Origin: Nanobdellota archaeon
Lineage (GTDB): Archaea; Nanobdellota; Nanobdellia; SCGC-AAA011-G17; VGLX01
Length of the DNA: 16,796 bases
NCBI GenBank assembly: GCA_030691925.1
Contig: JAUYDG010000083.1
Location: forward strand, 1-16,796
Reading direction: 5' to 3'
The notes under the pieces are model-generated. The model worked only from the letters and a program-made list of their open reading frames with translations. It was not told the DNA's origin and ran no database searches. Below, piece by piece: positions 15,170 through 16,796 of this stretch. Position numbers and translations under genes: made by a program. The first letter of the stretch is position 1. The number at the start of each line of letters is the position of its first letter.

Positions 15170-16292
15170 GAAAACTGCTGCGCTTACCTTAGTGGAAAGG
15201 CTTAGCTTTGTTTTTGGAAAAAAGAGCTTCAACGTAGTGTCCAATACTTATTACCAGAAAAAGCTTATGGAAGAATCGATAGCGTGCTACCAGATTGGAA
15301 TCTCAACTGAGCTAAGCCGTGATTACCTGAGCTCTTATTACAAGGATAATATTTGCCAAAAGGCAGAGCCAGGGTCGAATTACCTGTTTATTGATCTTAG
15401 TAGCGGAGCGACGGACAAGCTTGCGGTATCTTCTTTTGCGATGATAGGCAAAGAGGAGGTAAGCCTTTTGAGAAGCATGCTCTACAAGGATGTGCCTAGG
15501 GGCATGGTGTTAGCGATGGAATCCTTGGGCATTAAAAACTATCTGCAGCTTTACAGGCATTACTCTGACGGTAGCATGGAGAAATTGTTAAGGGAGTATG
15601 TCTTCTATTCAAAGCTTAAAGATTCACTAGCCGGGTTTTTTTATGCCAACGACTATAGGAATAAAAAGTTTGAGGAGTATTTCGGTGAAAAAACTGAAAA
15701 AGTAACAAAGATGCTTAAAGATATGTCCTTGAATAATATCTTCGATGAGGATTACGTTTCTAAAAGGCGTGTGAATGATGCTGTTTTGGGTATTGAAAAG
15801 TCTTCAGTTTTCGAGGACACGGTTTTATTGGTCCCGGAATTTGTTGATTTCGTGTTTAAGCTCCCTCAAAAGGACTTGAACTTGGAGATGAATAAAAAGA
15901 TACTTGCATTGTTTCAGGATAGAATCGATTATCCCAGCATCTTGGCACAGGAATACACCTCGGGCAGTAACTTCCAGGAATACTTTTCCTGTTTGTCAGA
16001 AGATAACAAGGCTGAAACAGCCAGGCATTTAAGCAACGTAGCCAAGCAGAGAAATCTCATACTTGACTCATTCCTGTGGCATGAGGGCTTTAAGGAGATA
16101 AATCTGGATTACATGTCGCTTTACAGGGAAGATGCAAAAAATTTTATCAGGTATTACAGCAGCAAAAGCTTAGAAGAGAGAAAGACTATCATAAAGGACC
16201 TGCTAGGCTCTGATTTTGTTAACGAGGAAGTGATCAGCTGGCTGAACGAGAACGAACAAGTTCTTGTCAGGGAGGTGGGCCTTAATGGATAA
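15162..16292 (+). CDS. Tandem paralogue family, member 10
   Basis: This 376-residue sister of member 9 has GSNYLF (71-76), SSFAMIGKEE (90-99), LYKDVPRGM (107-115), FVFKLPQKDLN (230-240), EYTSGSNFQEYF (264-275), DSFLWHEGFKE (302-312) and a terminal REVGLNG. The usual YEDQN is reduced to QKDLN, the most divergent version in the array, so those acidic residues are not invariant. The centre (about 140-225) contains EEYFGEK (171-177) as in member 9. Standard junctions lie at both ends. Predicted soluble, function unknown. Confidence 0.93.
   Translation: MDKKTAALTLVERLSFVFGKKSFNVVSNTYYQKKLMEESIACYQIGISTELSRDYLSSYYKDNICQKAEPGSNYLFIDLSSGATDKLAVSSFAMIGKEEVSLLRSMLYKDVPRGMVLAMESLGIKNYLQLYRHYSDGSMEKLLREYVFYSKLKDSLAGFFYANDYRNKKFEEYFGEKTEKVTKMLKDMSLNNIFDEDYVSKRRVNDAVLGIEKSSVFEDTVLLVPEFVDFVFKLPQKDLNLEMNKKILALFQDRIDYPSILAQEYTSGSNFQEYFSCLSEDNKAETARHLSNVAKQRNLILDSFLWHEGFKEINLDYMSLYREDAKNFIRYYSSKSLEERKTIIKDLLGSDFVNEEVISWLNENEQVLVREVGLNG
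16271..16292 (+). promoter_or_regulatory. Embedded translation junction, members 10/11
   Basis: GGAGGT (16271-16276) within the REVG codons of member 10 is followed by eight bases and ATGGATAA (start 16285, stop 16290-16292). Confidence 0.87.
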
Positions 16293-16796
16293 GAGAACTG
16301 CTACATTAACCTTGACTGAGAAGCTTGCGAATCTAGGTTATATGAACTTGGTAGTTGATCCGGCAGTTAAGTCTTACCTTTTGAACAATGCGAAATCTGT
16401 TATATTGGCTCTAAAAAATGGGAGAATTAGGACAGTTCCTTTGGGCGAATTATCCTATTCACATTTTGAGAAGAACCCTGTTCCAAAAGGGTATCTCCCT
16501 TCTGAGCTAAGAGATTTTCCTGAAGCTAATTACTTTTTTGCAGAAGGCGGTAAATTATCTGACTACGGCGCTTATTTAAAAAACCCTTTGGTAACGCCTG
16601 TAGCACTGATTGGAGAAGCAGAAGAAAGGGTTTTGAAAGAGTCATTTTACAAGGATGTAGCAGATAAAGTGGCAAAAGCATTTGAAATATTGAATCTGCC
16701 TAACTTTATTGGGCAGTACAGTTTTTATTGTTCTTGGAGCGGAGAGTTACCTTTGCCTTTGCAGCTTAAAAAAAGCTACCGCCCGTTTAGGGAAGG
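16285..16796 (+). CDS. Tandem paralogue family, member 11 (cut by the window edge)
   Basis: The frame is open from the ATG at 16285 to the right edge, giving 170 residues of an eleventh member. It starts MDKRTATLTLTEKLA, close to member 8 at both protein and DNA level for about the first 45 bases, then diverges. EANYFF (80-85), TPVALIGEAE (104-113) and FYKDVADKV (121-129) are the family signatures. Pro-Tyr is changed to Pro-Val in the TPY motif. The end of this gene, and whether the array continues, cannot be seen. Predicted soluble over the visible part. Confidence 0.92.
   Translation, partial: MDKRTATLTLTEKLANLGYMNLVVDPAVKSYLLNNAKSVILALKNGRIRTVPLGELSYSHFEKNPVPKGYLPSELRDFPEANYFFAEGGKLSDYGAYLKNPLVTPVALIGEAEERVLKESFYKDVADKVAKAFEILNLPNFIGQYSFYCSWSGELPLPLQLKKSYRPFRE

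Noticed and set aside
2365..16796. CRISPR array, tRNA, rRNA or insertion sequence
   Set aside because: The repeated units are whole genes of 1-1.3 kb. No short regular repeats, transposase motifs, terminal inverted repeats or RNA-gene signatures were seen.

Overview
This window is most likely archaeal, possibly from a small-genome DPANN-type lineage. The signs are arginine written mainly as AGG/AGA, frequent ATA isoleucine, strong GGAGG(T) ribosome-binding sites, tight gene packing with short overlaps, and a T-rich tract where one gene ends and the next begins. There is no rRNA, tRNA, transposase, CRISPR array or recognisable housekeeping gene, so the lineage is an inference. Every gene is on the + strand, and no stretch over 31 bases lacks a gene.

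Region 1 (2-1636) holds the tail of an unidentified gene, a 98-residue membrane protein with a lysine tail, and a 374-residue coiled-coil protein. A T-rich tract (1637-1667) separates it from region 2. Region 2 opens with a second coiled-coil protein (1668-2375) that looks like a distant relative of the first, and then becomes the main feature of the window: a tandem array of eleven paralogous genes (members 1-11, 2365 to past the right edge). Ten are complete, with 325-421 residues each. All are predicted soluble, with no signal peptide or membrane segment. All share an N-terminal block starting MDK, an ANYxF motif and an FYKD-type motif. The ten complete members also share a C-terminal half with FVFxLPYEDQN, EYxxGxxFxxYF and WLNENExDLVREVG signatures. 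The central third differs in length and sequence. I do not recognise the family and assign it no function. Two unrelated or very divergent genes (3332-4363 and 6802-7995) lie in line within the array.

Most array genes are joined by one fixed junction. The codons for the conserved C-terminal REVG peptide also spell the ribosome-binding site (GGAGGT or AGAGGT), followed by eight bases and then ATGGATAA, in which the next gene's start codon and the previous gene's stop codon overlap by 8 bases. Eight junctions follow this pattern exactly. The layout suggests one long, translationally coupled polycistron of at least 15 kb. The array appears to have grown by unit duplication and to have exchanged segments, seen as shared 5' ends, swapped central segments and a clean 19-residue deletion in member 5. 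Conserved ends around a variable centre would suit a diversified binding or recognition repertoire, but that is a hypothesis only.
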